Below, piece after piece: positions 37,572-52,061 of a stretch of 64,000 bases of DNA; positions within the stretch are counted from its first letter, which is position 1; each line of letters begins with the position of its first letter. This DNA is from Mycobacterium paraense (GTDB lineage Bacteria > Actinomycetota > Actinomycetes > Mycobacteriales > Mycobacteriaceae), in NCBI RefSeq assembly GCF_002101815.1, contig NZ_LQPM01000012.1, forward strand, positions 1 through 64,000, in the 5' to 3' direction. A program made the translations under genes and the position numbers. The notes under the pieces are model-generated. The model was given only the letters and a program-made list of their open reading frames with translations, ran no database searches and had not been told where the DNA came from.

Positions 37572-38000
37572 GTGACCAGGTGGCCAACCGTGGCGCGTGT
37601 CCGGCGGGCGATCTTCGCGCGGCACTGCAATCCGTGGAGCGCCTGGACGCGCTGGGCGAGCACGCCGCTGACCCTGGTGCCAGTGTGGACACGACGCTGG
37701 AGCCACGCGGCGTTGGTCGCGTTGTGGTTCGCCGCCAACCCGTTCGTCTTCGGCAAGCCGGCGCACGAACGCGCCTGGTCAACCAGGGCGATGCTGGGCG
37801 AGGAACTGTGGATCAGCCGTCGGCCCCGGGACGCGGCCGTGCTCGTCAGCGCGGTGACCTCCGTTGCCGCGCTGAGCGCCCTCGTCGCCGCCCTGCGTCA
37901 CCGCCGGCTCCCGGCGGCGATCGCGGTCGCGGTGCAGATGGCGCTCACCCTGGTGTATTGGCAGCAGATGGTGCGCTATTTCGATCGCCACGCGCAGTAG
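37572..38000 (+). CDS. Small membrane protein (DUF6653-like)
   Basis: 142 residues from GTG 37572; the ribosome site is weak and the start is uncertain because the frame is open from 37410. HCNPWSAWTRWASTPLTLVP at the start and WFAANPFVFGKPAHERAWST are the conserved features, with three likely membrane helices (one early, two near the C-terminus). Function unknown. It lies 9 bp upstream of the next gene on the same strand. Confidence 0.7.
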   Translation: MTRWPTVARVRRAIFARHCNPWSAWTRWASTPLTLVPVWTRRWSHAALVALWFAANPFVFGKPAHERAWSTRAMLGEELWISRRPRDAAVLVSAVTSVAALSALVAALRHRRLPAAIAVAVQMALTLVYWQQMVRYFDRHAQ

Positions 38001-38009
38001 CGTGACGGC

Positions 38010-38243
38010 ATGCCCGACGAACCAACGACTCCCGACCCCGGGTACGACGCGGCCGGCGTGCCGACGTTCGAATCCGTCCGGGAGAAGATCGAGTCCCGCT
38101 ATGCGACCGCCCAGGGCGCGGCCGAGCTCGACGCCGACACGGCGGAGGGCCGTTCGGTCGAAGAGCAGTACGAGGAGCGCGAGCGCGCGGCGGCGGAGCG
38201 GTTGAAGCAGATCCGGGAGTCGATGCGCCCCGACGAGCGTTGA
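38010..38243 (+). CDS. Small acidic hypothetical protein (Rv1638A type)
   Basis: 77 residues, highly charged and helical in the second half (EEQYEERERAAAERLKQIRE), with the start MPDEPTTPDPGYDAAGVPTF. Its place next to the uvrA region fits Rv1638A. Soluble, no known domain. Its stop is one base before the GTG of the next gene, so translation is probably coupled. Function unknown. Confidence 0.75.
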   Translation: MPDEPTTPDPGYDAAGVPTFESVREKIESRYATAQGAAELDADTAEGRSVEEQYEERERAAAERLKQIRESMRPDER

Positions 38244-38244
38244 G

Positions 38245-39423
38245 GTGCGCGCATTTTCCATCGACGAGCGGCGTAACCGCCTGGCGCGCAGGCATTTCCT
38301 TTCCACGGACGACCCAGCGCCGCTGACGCGGATGATCGGCGGGCTGGTGGGCCTGCACGCGACCGACCCCGCGACCCCGTACCTGTCGCTGTGGGCGCGC
38401 TCCCCCGGTTTCGTGACCGCCGACCTCGAGGCGCAGCTGTACCGGAAACGCTCCGCGCTCCGGCATCTGGCGATGCGCCGAACGCTGTGGCTGGTCAGCA
38501 GCGACGACCTGCCCATGATCCAGTCGGCCTCCAGCGCACGGGTCGCCGAGAACGAACGGCGCCGGCTGGCCGCCGACGTGCGCAAGGCGGGTGTGGCCGC
38601 CGACGGCGAGCGCTGGCTCGAGCGCGCCTGCGCGGCGGTGCTGCGCCATCTCGGCGACAGCGGGCCGGCGAGCAGCACCGAATTGCGGGCGGCGCTGCCC
38701 GAGCTGGCCGGGAGCTACGACCCGGCACCAGGAAAACCCTGGGGCGGCCGGGTTCCGCTCGCCCCGCGGGTGCTCACGGTGCTCTCCGCGCGCGGCGAGA
38801 TCGTGCGGGGGCCGAACGACGGGCCGTGGACCACGTCGCGGCCGCGCTGGGCCAGGACCGGGGACTGGCTCGGCACGCCCGTGCAGGCCCCGCCCCCACA
38901 CGCCGCGCAGGCCGACCTGACCCGCCGGTGGCTGGCAGCGTTCGGGCCCGCCACCACCGCCGACATCAAGTGGTGGCTCGGCACCACGCTGACCGCCGCC
39001 CGGCAGGCCCTGAGCGAGATCGGAGCGGTGGAAGTGGAGCTGCAGGGCGGCACCGGCTGGGCGTTGCCGGACGACCTCGATCCCGAGCCCGCGGCGCCCC
39101 CGTGGTGCGCCTTGCTGCCCGGGCTGGACGTCACCACCATGGGCTGGTTTCAGCGGGAGTGGTATCTCGGGGACCATCGCGACCGGGTGTTCGATCGCAA
39201 CGGCAACGCCGGGCCGACGGCGTGGTGGAACGGACGCGTGGTGGGCGGCTGGTACCAGGACGACGGCGCCCGCGTGCGGGTGCAGCTCCTCGAGGATCCC
39301 GGTCGCGACGGACGGCGCGCCCTGCAGCGCCGCGCCGACGAGCTGACCTCGTGGCTGGACGGCGTGCGGATCAGCCCCCGCTTCCCGTCGCCGCTGTCGA
39401 AAGCCGGGCCGGTGTCCGGCTGA
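38245..39423 (+). CDS. Winged-helix DNA-binding protein of the AlkZ/HTH_42 family
   Basis: 392 residues from GTG 38245. The HTH_42 family layout is visible: GLVGLHATDPATPYLSLWAR near the N-terminus (where DNA glycosylases of the AlkZ/YcaQ type have a catalytic QxQ or QxD), RHLAMRRTLWLVSSDDLPMI, and a late YLGDHRDRVFDRNGNAGPTA followed by WWNGRVVGGW. Some members unhook crosslinks; this subfamily has HxTD instead of QxD, so glycosylase activity is uncertain. It converges with uvrA, 70 bp apart. Confidence 0.83.
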   Translation: MRAFSIDERRNRLARRHFLSTDDPAPLTRMIGGLVGLHATDPATPYLSLWARSPGFVTADLEAQLYRKRSALRHLAMRRTLWLVSSDDLPMIQSASSARVAENERRRLAADVRKAGVAADGERWLERACAAVLRHLGDSGPASSTELRAALPELAGSYDPAPGKPWGGRVPLAPRVLTVLSARGEIVRGPNDGPWTTSRPRWARTGDWLGTPVQAPPPHAAQADLTRRWLAAFGPATTADIKWWLGTTLTAARQALSEIGAVEVELQGGTGWALPDDLDPEPAAPPWCALLPGLDVTTMGWFQREWYLGDHRDRVFDRNGNAGPTAWWNGRVVGGWYQDDGARVRVQLLEDPGRDGRRALQRRADELTSWLDGVRISPRFPSPLSKAGPVSG

Positions 39424-39493
39424 TCGAGCCTGCGCACAGAGCGCGGAAATCGTCGAAAGTGAAGCGCTGGGCGCAGTCTCGACGCCCCGCGCG

Positions 39494-42397
<2,904 letters not shown>

Positions 42398-42508
42398 CGG
42401 TGCCTCTTTCAGTGAATGCTTTCGGTAGTGCAGCGGTTAATGCGCACGGCGCATTCCATGCTATGTGCCCGTACCGACAAGCAACGTTCGACCAGTAACG
42501 TGGCCGCT

Positions 42509-43204
42509 ATGACGGCCGAGGATATGCCCGCTGGTGAGTTGGCCAACTACACCGGACACGTCGACCCCGGTACCGCGGCCCGCCGGACCCTACCCGGCGC
42601 CACGATTCTAAAGGCGTCGGTGGGCCCGATGGACAACAATGCCTATCTGGTCACGTGCGCCGAGACCGGCGAAACGCTGCTGATCGACGCGGCCAACGAC
42701 GCCGACCTCCTGATCGACCTGATCCGGCGCTACGCGCCGAGGCTGTCGCTGATCGTGACCAGCCACCAGCACTTCGATCATTGGCAGGCGCTGGAGGCCG
42801 TCGCCGCCGCCACCGGTGCGCCGACCGCCGCCAACGCGATCGACGCCGAGCCGCTGCCGGTCAAACCCGAGCGTTTGCTCGCGGGCGGCGACACCCTGCA
42901 CATCGGCAAGCTGAGGTTTGACGTCATCCACCTGCGCGGGCACACGCCGGGGTCGATCGCGCTGGCCCTCGATGGGCCGGCGACCGGCGGCGTCACGCAG
43001 CTGTTCACCGGCGACTGCCTGTTCCCCGGCGGGGTCGGCAAGACCTGGCAGCCCGGGGATTTCGCCCAGCTGCTCGACGACGTCACCACCCGGGTGTTCG
43101 ACGTGTACGACGACTCCACCGTCATCTACCCCGGCCACGGCGACGACACCGTCTTGGGCGAAGAACGCCCCCACCTGGGCGAATGGCGCGAGCGGGGCTG
43201 GTAA
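42509..43204 (+). CDS. Metallo-beta-lactamase fold hydrolase (glyoxalase II-like, Rv1637c type)
   Basis: 231 residues. The metal site HxHxDH is seen as TSHQHFDHWQAL, with further ligands in LRGHTPGSIAL, FTGDCLFPGG and IYPGHGDDT. This is the glyoxalase II pattern, so a thioester hydrolase is likely, though the true substrate is unknown. ATG 42509 was chosen over the upstream open frame; TAACGT (42496-42501) ends 7 nt before it, so a leaderless mRNA is possible. It diverges from uvrA, as Rv1637c does. Confidence 0.9.
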   Translation: MTAEDMPAGELANYTGHVDPGTAARRTLPGATILKASVGPMDNNAYLVTCAETGETLLIDAANDADLLIDLIRRYAPRLSLIVTSHQHFDHWQALEAVAAATGAPTAANAIDAEPLPVKPERLLAGGDTLHIGKLRFDVIHLRGHTPGSIALALDGPATGGVTQLFTGDCLFPGGVGKTWQPGDFAQLLDDVTTRVFDVYDDSTVIYPGHGDDTVLGEERPHLGEWRERGW

Positions 43205-43205
43205 G

Positions 43206-43268
43206 CGATCTAGTGGCGATCGCGAGCGCGGCCTGGCCGGGCGACGCGGATCGCCACATCGATCTAGT
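43206..43268. other. Inverted repeat between converging genes, flanked by direct repeats
   Basis: GTGGCGATC (43213-43221) and GATCGCCAC (43249-43257) are perfect 9-bp arms around 27 nt, lying between the converging hydrolase and stress-protein genes; a two-way terminator is the simplest reading. The 9-mer CGATCTAGT occurs on both sides (43206-43214 and 43260-43268), the second copy covering the stress-protein stop codon. Confidence 0.4.
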
Positions 43269-43707
43269 TCGTGGTGTGCACGATCAAGACGTCGACCTTG
43301 GCGCGACGCGAGACGTTGGCGGGCACCGACCCGAGAAGCCGGCCGGCGATCGTGCTCAGGCCGACGTTGCCGACGACCAGCAGGTCGGCCTTCTCGTCCT
43401 CGGCCAGCTTGACCAGCGCGTCGACCGGGGCGCCGACGACCGAGCGCTCCTCGACGTTCTTGGCTCCGGCTTTGTGCGCGCGCTCCTTGGCGTCCTGCAG
43501 GATCGCGTAGATCGGGGCCGTGCCCGACACCTTGTAGCTCTCGTCCCTCAGAGCGTCGGCGGCCCGGGTGTCCTCGTGCTGCGGCAGGTAGGCCGACGCA
43601 ATGATCAGCTTGGCGTCGTCTCCGGCAATCTGCGCTGCCTTGTCCACCGCACGAAACGATGAATCCGAGCCGTCCGTCCCGACCACCACGGTCCGATAGG
43701 CACTCAT
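43264..43707 (-). CDS. Universal stress protein, cAMP-binding type (Rv1636/TB15.3)
   Basis: 147 residues from ATG 43707 with GGGAGG just upstream. Single Usp domain: start MSAYRTVVVGTDGSDSSFRA, and the nucleotide loop VVGNVGLSTIAGRLLGSVPA followed by NVSRRAKVDVLIVHT. Its close match in position and sequence is Rv1636, shown in M. tuberculosis to bind cAMP in preference to ATP and thought to buffer it. An adenylate cyclase gene of the Rv1647 type is in the same window. Confidence 0.94.
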   Translation of the reverse strand: MSAYRTVVVGTDGSDSSFRAVDKAAQIAGDDAKLIIASAYLPQHEDTRAADALRDESYKVSGTAPIYAILQDAKERAHKAGAKNVEERSVVGAPVDALVKLAEDEKADLLVVGNVGLSTIAGRLLGSVPANVSRRAKVDVLIVHTTN

Positions 43708-44002
43708 TTACCCTCCCAGTTTCGGTTGGTCCGCCAACCCAAGACAGTATCGTGTTTGCCGGACAAAGAGGGATCAGATTCGTGGGTCAGCGCGGCGTGG
43801 CGCGACCGTCAATTGCGGGGCCACGCTGGGGCAACGAAAAGTTTGCCCGGCTGCGAAATGGCCGCCTGACCACCGCAAAACGGAAAGCCTTGCATTCCCG
43901 ACGTTTTCGCGAAATGCGGCGCCGGAGTCCGAATACGCCGCCCCCGCACGGCGGACTAATGGTGAGACGGTTCATCCGGTGCGCCCTACAGTGACAAGCA
44001 TC

Positions 44003-45586
44003 ATGGCCATGTCCACCGCTGAGCAGCGGGCCTTCGACGCCCCCGGGGTCGCTGACCAGGCCGGGCCCGCGCGCGGGCGCGGCAGGTTGCTCGATCCGTG
44101 GGCGATCGCGGTGTTCGCCGCGGTCGTGAGCGCCGCATGGGCCTGCCGGCCGTCGTTGTGGTTCGACGAGGGCGCCACGATTTCGGCCGCGGCCAGCCGG
44201 ACCCTGCCCGAGCTGTGGAAGCTGCTCGGCTACATCGACGCCGTTCACGGGCTGTATTACCTGCTCATGCACGGTTGGTTCGCGATCTTTCCGCCGACCG
44301 AATTCTGGTCGCGGGCGCCCAGCGCCCTGGCGGTCGGGGCCGCCGCCGCCGGCGTCACCGTGTTCACCAAGCAGTTCGTCCCCGGGCGCGCCACGGCGGT
44401 GTGCGCGGGTGTCGTGTTCGCGATCCTGCCGCGCACCACCTGGGCGGGCATGGAAGCGCGCTCCTATGCCTTCGCGGCCGCCGCGACCATCTGGCTGACG
44501 GTGCTGCTGGTCACCGCCGTCCGGCGCAACCGGGCGCGCCTGTGGGTGTCCTACGCGGCGGCGCTGGCGGTCTCGATCGTGCTGAGCCTCAACCTGATCC
44601 TGTTGGTGCCGGTGTACGCCGCGGCGCTGCCGGCGCTGGCGCCCAAGGGATCCCGCAAGTCCCCGGTCATCCGGTGGGCCATCAGCTCGGCCGTCGCCGT
44701 CGGCGCGGTGACGCCGTTCATCGTCTTCGCCCACGGCCAGGTGTACCAGGTCAACTGGCTCTTCCCGGTCAGCTGGCACTACGCGTTCGACATCATCCTG
44801 CGGCAGTACTTCGACCACAGCGTTCCGTTCGCCATCCTCACGGGCGTCCTCATCCTCGCCGCGGTGGCCGCCCGGCTCCGGGGCGCCCGGGGTCCGGCCG
44901 GCGACACCCGCGCCCTGTTGACCGTGTGCGTGGTCTGGATCGTCCTGCCCACCGCCCTGGTCGTCGTCTACTCGGCGGCCATCGAACCGATCTACTTTCC
45001 GCGTTACCTGATCCTCACCGCGCCCGCGGCGGCCGTCGTCATGGCCCTCTGCATCGTGACGATCGCGCGCAAACCGTGGCCGATCGCGGCCGCGGTGCTG
45101 GTGTTCGCCGGGGCCGCGCTGCCCAACTACCTGTTCATTCAGCGCTGGCCCTACGCCAAGGAGGGCTGGGATTACAGCCAGGTGGCCGACCTGATCAGCT
45201 CCCACGCGTCGCCCGGGGACTGCCTGATGGTGGACAACACCGTGCCCTGGCGGCCGGGCCCGATCCGCGCCCTGTTGGCCACCCGACCGGCCGCCTTCAA
45301 GTCGCTGATCGACGTCGAGCGCGGCGCCTACGGACCCAAGGTCGGCTGGCTGTGGGACGGGCACGTCGCGGTGTGGCTGACCACGGCCAAGATCAACAAG
45401 TGCACGACCATCTGGACCATCACCAACCGGGACACGTCGCTGCCCGATCACCAAGCCGGACCGGCACTGCCGCCCGGGACGGCCTTCGGGCGCGCCCCGG
45501 CGTATCGATTCCCCAGCTACCTCGGGTTCCGCATCGTGGAGCGCTGGCAATTCCATTACTCGCAGGTGCTCAAGTCGACGCGATGA
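44003..45586 (+). CDS. GT-C family mannosyltransferase (Rv1635c/CapA type)
   Basis: 527 residues if started at ATG 44003; in-frame GTG 43979, GTG 43991 and ATG 44009 are alternatives, and TACAGT (43986-43991) could be a -10 for a leaderless start at 44003. About ten membrane helices. The first loop has RPSLWFDEGATISAAAS, the Asp-Glu motif of polyprenyl-phosphate-mannose GT-C enzymes, and the C-terminal ~130 residues are extracytoplasmic. Rv1635c adds the first mannose of the cap on lipoarabinomannan, which is the likely job here. Equals Rv1635c by position. Confidence 0.9.
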   Translation: MAMSTAEQRAFDAPGVADQAGPARGRGRLLDPWAIAVFAAVVSAAWACRPSLWFDEGATISAAASRTLPELWKLLGYIDAVHGLYYLLMHGWFAIFPPTEFWSRAPSALAVGAAAAGVTVFTKQFVPGRATAVCAGVVFAILPRTTWAGMEARSYAFAAAATIWLTVLLVTAVRRNRARLWVSYAAALAVSIVLSLNLILLVPVYAAALPALAPKGSRKSPVIRWAISSAVAVGAVTPFIVFAHGQVYQVNWLFPVSWHYAFDIILRQYFDHSVPFAILTGVLILAAVAARLRGARGPAGDTRALLTVCVVWIVLPTALVVVYSAAIEPIYFPRYLILTAPAAAVVMALCIVTIARKPWPIAAAVLVFAGAALPNYLFIQRWPYAKEGWDYSQVADLISSHASPGDCLMVDNTVPWRPGPIRALLATRPAAFKSLIDVERGAYGPKVGWLWDGHVAVWLTTAKINKCTTIWTITNRDTSLPDHQAGPALPPGTAFGRAPAYRFPSYLGFRIVERWQFHYSQVLKSTR

Positions 45587-45625
45587 CGGGGGCATAGAAG
45601 CGCCGGCTCTGGGTAGTTGACGGTC

Positions 45626-46345
45626 ATGCAGATTTGGCTGGCCGGCCCGCTGCTGGGTGGCGACGTGCAGGACGTGCGGCACTTCGTCGAACTGTTGGCC
45701 GCGTTCGGTTTGACGGCGCTGATCGGCATGGAGCGGACGGTGCAGGGTAAGAGCGCCGGGCTGCGGACCCAGACCATCGTCGGCACGTCGGCGGCGTTGA
45801 TCATGCTGGTCAGCAAGTGCGGCTTCGGCGATGTGCTGCACCCCGGGTCGATCGTGCTCGACCCGTCCCGCGTCGCGGCCCAAATCGTCTCGGGCGTGGG
45901 CTTTTTGGGCGCCGGCATCATCATCACCCGGCGCGGCGCCGTGCACGGGCTCACCACGGCCGCGGCGGTGTGGGAATCGGCCGCGGTGGGCATGGCGGCC
46001 GGCGCGGGCCTGCTGCTGCTCGCCATCGCCGTGGTGGTGCTGCACTTCGTCAGCGCCCTGGCCTTCAGCGCGGTGGAGCGCCAGCTCGCGGCCAGGCTGC
46101 GCGGGACCACCCGGCTGCACATCATCTACGAGAACGGCCGCGGCGTGCTGCGCGAGGTGCTACGCATAGCCGGGCAGCACGATTGGCAGCTCACCGAACT
46201 CGACGCCGACGCCCATGACATCGACGACGGCGAGGTCAGGGTGACCATGACCCTGTCGGGCGCCAGGATGGGGAACGCGCGCGACGTGTTCGCCGAACTC
46301 GACGGGGTCGTCGCGGTCATACGCGCCGACGAGGAACCGGACTGA
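45626..46345 (+). CDS. MgtC/SapB family membrane protein
   Basis: 239 residues from ATG 45626. Four to five helices, then a cytosolic ACT-like C-terminal domain. Family motifs: ALIGMERTVQGKSAGLRTQT, VSGVGFLGAGIIITRRGAVH and GLTTAAAVWESAAVGMAAG. MgtC proteins support growth at low Mg2+ and in macrophages, by inhibiting the F-type ATPase in Salmonella. It lies 39 bp after the mannosyltransferase, probably in one operon, where H37Rv has no such gene; the H37Rv mgtC (Rv1811) is elsewhere. No M-box riboswitch could fit in the 39-bp gap. Confidence 0.92.
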   Translation: MQIWLAGPLLGGDVQDVRHFVELLAAFGLTALIGMERTVQGKSAGLRTQTIVGTSAALIMLVSKCGFGDVLHPGSIVLDPSRVAAQIVSGVGFLGAGIIITRRGAVHGLTTAAAVWESAAVGMAAGAGLLLLAIAVVVLHFVSALAFSAVERQLAARLRGTTRLHIIYENGRGVLREVLRIAGQHDWQLTELDADAHDIDDGEVRVTMTLSGARMGNARDVFAELDGVVAVIRADEEPD

Positions 46346-46347
46346 GC

Positions 46348-47741
46348 TCAGCGGCCGCCGCGGGTGGCGCGATAGGAAGCGACCACGCCCGCCGCGGTCA
46401 ACGCCGTGAACACGGCGAACAGCCAGCGGGCCGCCATCGCGTCGCCGCCCTGGGTCGTGTTGACCACCACGCCGGCCACTCCCGCGCCGAACGCGCCGGA
46501 GACCAGCTGCACCGTGTTGATGGCCGCGGCCGCCGCGACGCCCTCGGTCGGGTCGTCGACGGAATCCATTGCGCGCACGGACAAATGGGGCCAGGCCATC
46601 CCGATCCCGATCCCGGCCACGAGCAACGCGAGCGTCCAGGCCGCGACCACCCCGGCCGACGCGTTGTCGCGCTGCGTGAGGGCGCCCAGCGCCAGGCCCG
46701 ACGCCACCACCACCGGTGCGACCGCGATGACCCGGCCGATGGCCCGCGGGCTCACCAGGGACGCGCTGACGATCTCCGAGACGGTCCAGCCGACGGCCAG
46801 CGCCGCACCCAGAAACCCGGCGGCCACCGGCGTCAGGTGTGCCAAGCGCTGACCGAACAGCGGCACGTACGTGTCGACCATCGCGCCGACCATCAGCAGG
46901 CCCATGGTCAGGTAGATCCACTTCAAGGGTCCCGGCCCGAAGACGCTGGGCGGCAGCACCGCGGCGCGCGTCCGCCGGTCGACGACCGCGAACAGCCCGG
47001 CCAGCGCGACACCGGCCGCGAGCAGCCCGGCCGTCGCGACGATGTTGTGCGGGATCTGGGCGACGCTGACCGCCAGCGCCGCGGCGCCGATCAGCGCCAG
47101 CGACCACACCGGCACCCTCAGCACCGGCGTCTCGGCGCCCGCGCCGACGCGGCCGGCGGGCAGCGCGACCGGGACCAGCGCCGCCATCAGCGCCGTCAGG
47201 ATCGCCATCGCGACGAACGCCCACCGCCACAGCCCGAACTGGGCGAACAGGCCGCCCATCGCGGGCCCGACCACCGTCGCGACGCCCCACATCGCCGACA
47301 CCAGCGCGGAGGCCCGGGTCCACAGCGACCGCGGCAGCGCCGCGTTGATCACCGCGTAGCCGAGGCCGGCCAGCAGCCCGCCGGCCACGCCCTGCAGGGC
47401 GCGCGCGGCGATCAGCACCTCCATGTTGGGGGCGGCCCCGCACGCCAGGCTGGAGACACCGAACACGGCCAGCCCCATCAGGTACGACGGCCGCGCCCCG
47501 ACGCGCACCAGCATCGGGTTGACCATGGTCGCCGCCACCACCGACCCGACCAGGTACAGCGTGGTCACCCACGCGTAGAGGCGGCTGCCGCCGATCTCGG
47601 CGACGGTGTTGGGCAGCAGGCTGATGGTCAGGAACTCGTTGGTGGCGTACAGCCCGACGCCGCCGGCCAGCACGACGGACGTGCCCAGGTACCGGGCGCC
47701 CAGCAGCTCACGCCAGCTGCCGGTGACATTCGCGGTGCGGG

Positions 47742-47745
<4 letters not shown>
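46348..47745 (-). CDS. MFS drug efflux transporter (Rv1634 type)
   Basis: 465 residues from GTG 47745, overlapping the uvrB stop by 4 bp (GTGA). Fourteen-helix style DHA2-like hydrophobic profile is hard to count by eye; at least twelve helices are seen. Features: [20 protein letters not shown] in the first helix-loop (motif D1-like), [20 protein letters not shown] (motif C region) and [21 protein letters not shown]37Rv Rv1634 is annotated as a drug efflux pump and occupies the same place after uvrB. Substrate not inferable. Confidence 0.93.
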
Positions 47746-49910
<2,165 letters not shown>

Positions 49911-49997
49911 GCCACCAGGGTAGAGGCGGGCACCGACAAGTGTCCGGCCGTCGACCCCGCGAGCGGGAGGTGTGACCCCAACTCCGGGGAGCCCGGC

Positions 49998-52061
49998 CTA
50001 CGCCGACGGGCGCGTCCAGGTTCGCGTCACCGGATCGCACTGCAGCAGGTGGCCGTCGTTGGACGTGGTCATGGCGAACACCGACGTGCTCGGCCGGTCG
50101 CAGGAGCTGCCGGAGGCGTGCACGCCCATCGTGATGGGCGCCTTGGACCACGTGTTGCCCTCGCAGACGACCTGCTCGTTGTTGGTGGGGTCGTAGGCGA
50201 GCTTGTCGACGTCGCTGCACGCCCCGCCGAGCACAGGCGCCGCGGGGTGCGAGGGTGCGGTCGAGGAGCTGATCACCTGGGTGGGATCGGCCAACGGCAC
50301 GGTCGGCGGCGCGTCACCGACGCGGGTGGCGATGACGGGGACGCGCACCACGGCGCCCTGCGCGCCGCACTCGTTGGACAGGGCCGTTTGGGTCACCGTG
50401 CCGCGCAGCGTGCCGTCGGACTGCGGCGCCAGCGACCCCGCGACGGTTTCCTGCTGGGTGGCCCGCACTTGCCCGTTGGGCTGGGTGCAGCCCGCGCGCT
50501 CCTGCTGAAACCCGCCCTGCCAATAGCCGCCGACGAAGCGCAGCGCGTACGTGTGACCGCCGTCGACGGTGCTGGCGACCTGGTGGTTGGTGTCGTCGAG
50601 CTGGGTCCCGGTCGCCGCGCATCCGTTGGTGGTGCACACCGAGCGGAACGCCCACCAGCTGGTGGTCGGGCCGTCGTGGCGGATCGGGATGCCGTTGGTG
50701 GTCTGCTTGCTGCGGTCGTAGGTCAGCTGGTAGGTGCCGTTGAGCGTCGGCCCTCCGGCCCGGGCGGGCGCGGCGCTCGGCGCCGGCACGGACGGTTTCG
50801 ACGCGAGGGCCGGGACGTTGGCCGGGGGGCTGTCCGGCTGAAACGAGTACAGGGTGGACCAGGTGGCGGCGATCGCGATCAGCACCGCGCAGAGCAGCGC
50901 GGTCGCCCACCGCGCCCGCGACGAAAACCGCTGGGTCAGCGCCGCCACCGACCCGCGGCGGCGCGGCGGCTCGACCGAGGTGCTGTCGTCGGCCGGCTCG
51001 ACCGCGTCGTCGGAGAGCGACTCGCTGAGGGCGGCGGCGAACGCGCGGCACCGGTCGAACCGGTCGGCGGGCTGCTTGGCGAGGGCCTTGAAGAAGACGT
51101 CGTCGAGGTGCGCCAGCTCGGGGCGGTAATCGCTGAGCCGGGGCGGATCCTCGTGCAAATGCTGGCTGATCACCGCGACCGGGTTGGAGTGCTGGAAGGG
51201 CGGCGCGCCGGTCAGCAGGTGAAAAGCCGTGGCGGCCAACGCGTACTGGTCGGCCCGGCCGTCGATGTTGGAGCCCGTCAGCTGTTCGGGGGCGGCGTAG
51301 GCCACGGTCCCCACCGCGACGTTCGTCTCGGTGATACCGCTGATGTTGGCCAGGTGGCGCGCGACGCCGAAGTCCGCCAACAGGATTCGGCGTTCCCCGT
51401 ACTCGGGGTGGGTGAGCAGGATGTTGGCGGGTTTGACGTCGCGGTGCAGCAGGCCGCGATCGTGCGCGTAGTCCAGCGCGCCCGCCACGGCGTGCACGAT
51501 CGCGCAGACCTCGTCGATCGGCATCCCGTCCTGGTAGCGCTCCTTGACCAGCCGAGCGGCGTCGGTGCCCTCGACGTAGTCCATGGAAATCCAGAGCTGG
51601 CCGTCGAATTCGCCGCGGTCGTGGACGCCGACGATGTGCGGGTGCCACAGCGTCGCCGCCAGGTCGGCCTCCCGGTTGAACCGTTCCCGGAATTCCTGGT
51701 CCGCGGTGACCGCCTCGGCGAGGACCTTGATCACGTCGCGGCGCGGCAACCGCGGGTGCAGCGCCAGATAGACCTCGGCCATCCCGCCGGCGCCCAGCTG
51801 GCGCAGGATCGTGTAGCCGGCGAACGGCGCGCCGCTGCTCAGCGCCAGGCGCGACCCGCTGACCTCGGCGGGGGGCACCGACGCCGGCTCGGCGTTGGGC
51901 GTGGAGCTGACGGGCGGGATGCGGCGGAACAGGTGCGCGACGGTCGCCGAGGGTATCGACTCGAAGCCCGCGCGCAGGGCCTCGCGGGCCATGCGCGGAT
52001 TGCTCAGCAGCCGCCGCCCGACGTCGATGCGCCGGGTCGTCCCCTTATGTCCGTCCGTCAA
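49998..52061 (-). CDS. Transmembrane Ser/Thr protein kinase with extracellular domain
   Basis: 687 residues from TTG 52061, chosen because AAAGGAGGGG stands 7 nt upstream. Kinase domain ~78-345: [11 protein letters not shown] (P-loop), Lys in [25 protein letters not shown] and [11 protein letters not shown], so catalysis looks intact. About 75 residues precede it. One membrane helix lies near residues 384-407. The outer part (~270 residues) carries several Cys and two related halves with [10 protein letters not shown] and [10 protein letters not shown], and may sense a ligand. It resembles PknF/PknE-type kinases, but the extracellular domain is longer. It diverges from the FHA-ABC exporter, its probable substrate. 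Confidence 0.94.
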   Translation of the reverse strand: MTDGHKGTTRRIDVGRRLLSNPRMAREALRAGFESIPSATVAHLFRRIPPVSSTPNAEPASVPPAEVSGSRLALSSGAPFAGYTILRQLGAGGMAEVYLALHPRLPRRDVIKVLAEAVTADQEFRERFNREADLAATLWHPHIVGVHDRGEFDGQLWISMDYVEGTDAARLVKERYQDGMPIDEVCAIVHAVAGALDYAHDRGLLHRDVKPANILLTHPEYGERRILLADFGVARHLANISGITETNVAVGTVAYAAPEQLTGSNIDGRADQYALAATAFHLLTGAPPFQHSNPVAVISQHLHEDPPRLSDYRPELAHLDDVFFKALAKQPADRFDRCRAFAAALSESLSDDAVEPADDSTSVEPPRRRGSVAALTQRFSSRARWATALLCAVLIAIAATWSTLYSFQPDSPPANVPALASKPSVPAPSAAPARAGGPTLNGTYQLTYDRSKQTTNGIPIRHDGPTTSWWAFRSVCTTNGCAATGTQLDDTNHQVASTVDGGHTYALRFVGGYWQGGFQQERAGCTQPNGQVRATQQETVAGSLAPQSDGTLRGTVTQTALSNECGAQGAVVRVPVIATRVGDAPPTVPLADPTQVISSSTAPSHPAAPVLGGACSDVDKLAYDPTNNEQVVCEGNTWSKAPITMGVHASGSSCDRPSTSVFAMTTSNDGHLLQCDPVTRTWTRPSA

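Noticed and set aside
26835..38000. Prophage or integrative element
   Set aside because: No integrase, transposase, att-like direct repeats or tRNA gene were seen at either edge.
42398..42508. SOS (LexA) box controlling uvrA
   Set aside because: Only a GTTCGA half site is present; the partner TCGAAC at the right spacing is missing. None was seen before uvrB or the LigD-like cassette either.
45587..45625. M-box magnesium riboswitch ahead of the MgtC gene
   Set aside because: The gap is only 39 bp, too short for an M-box.
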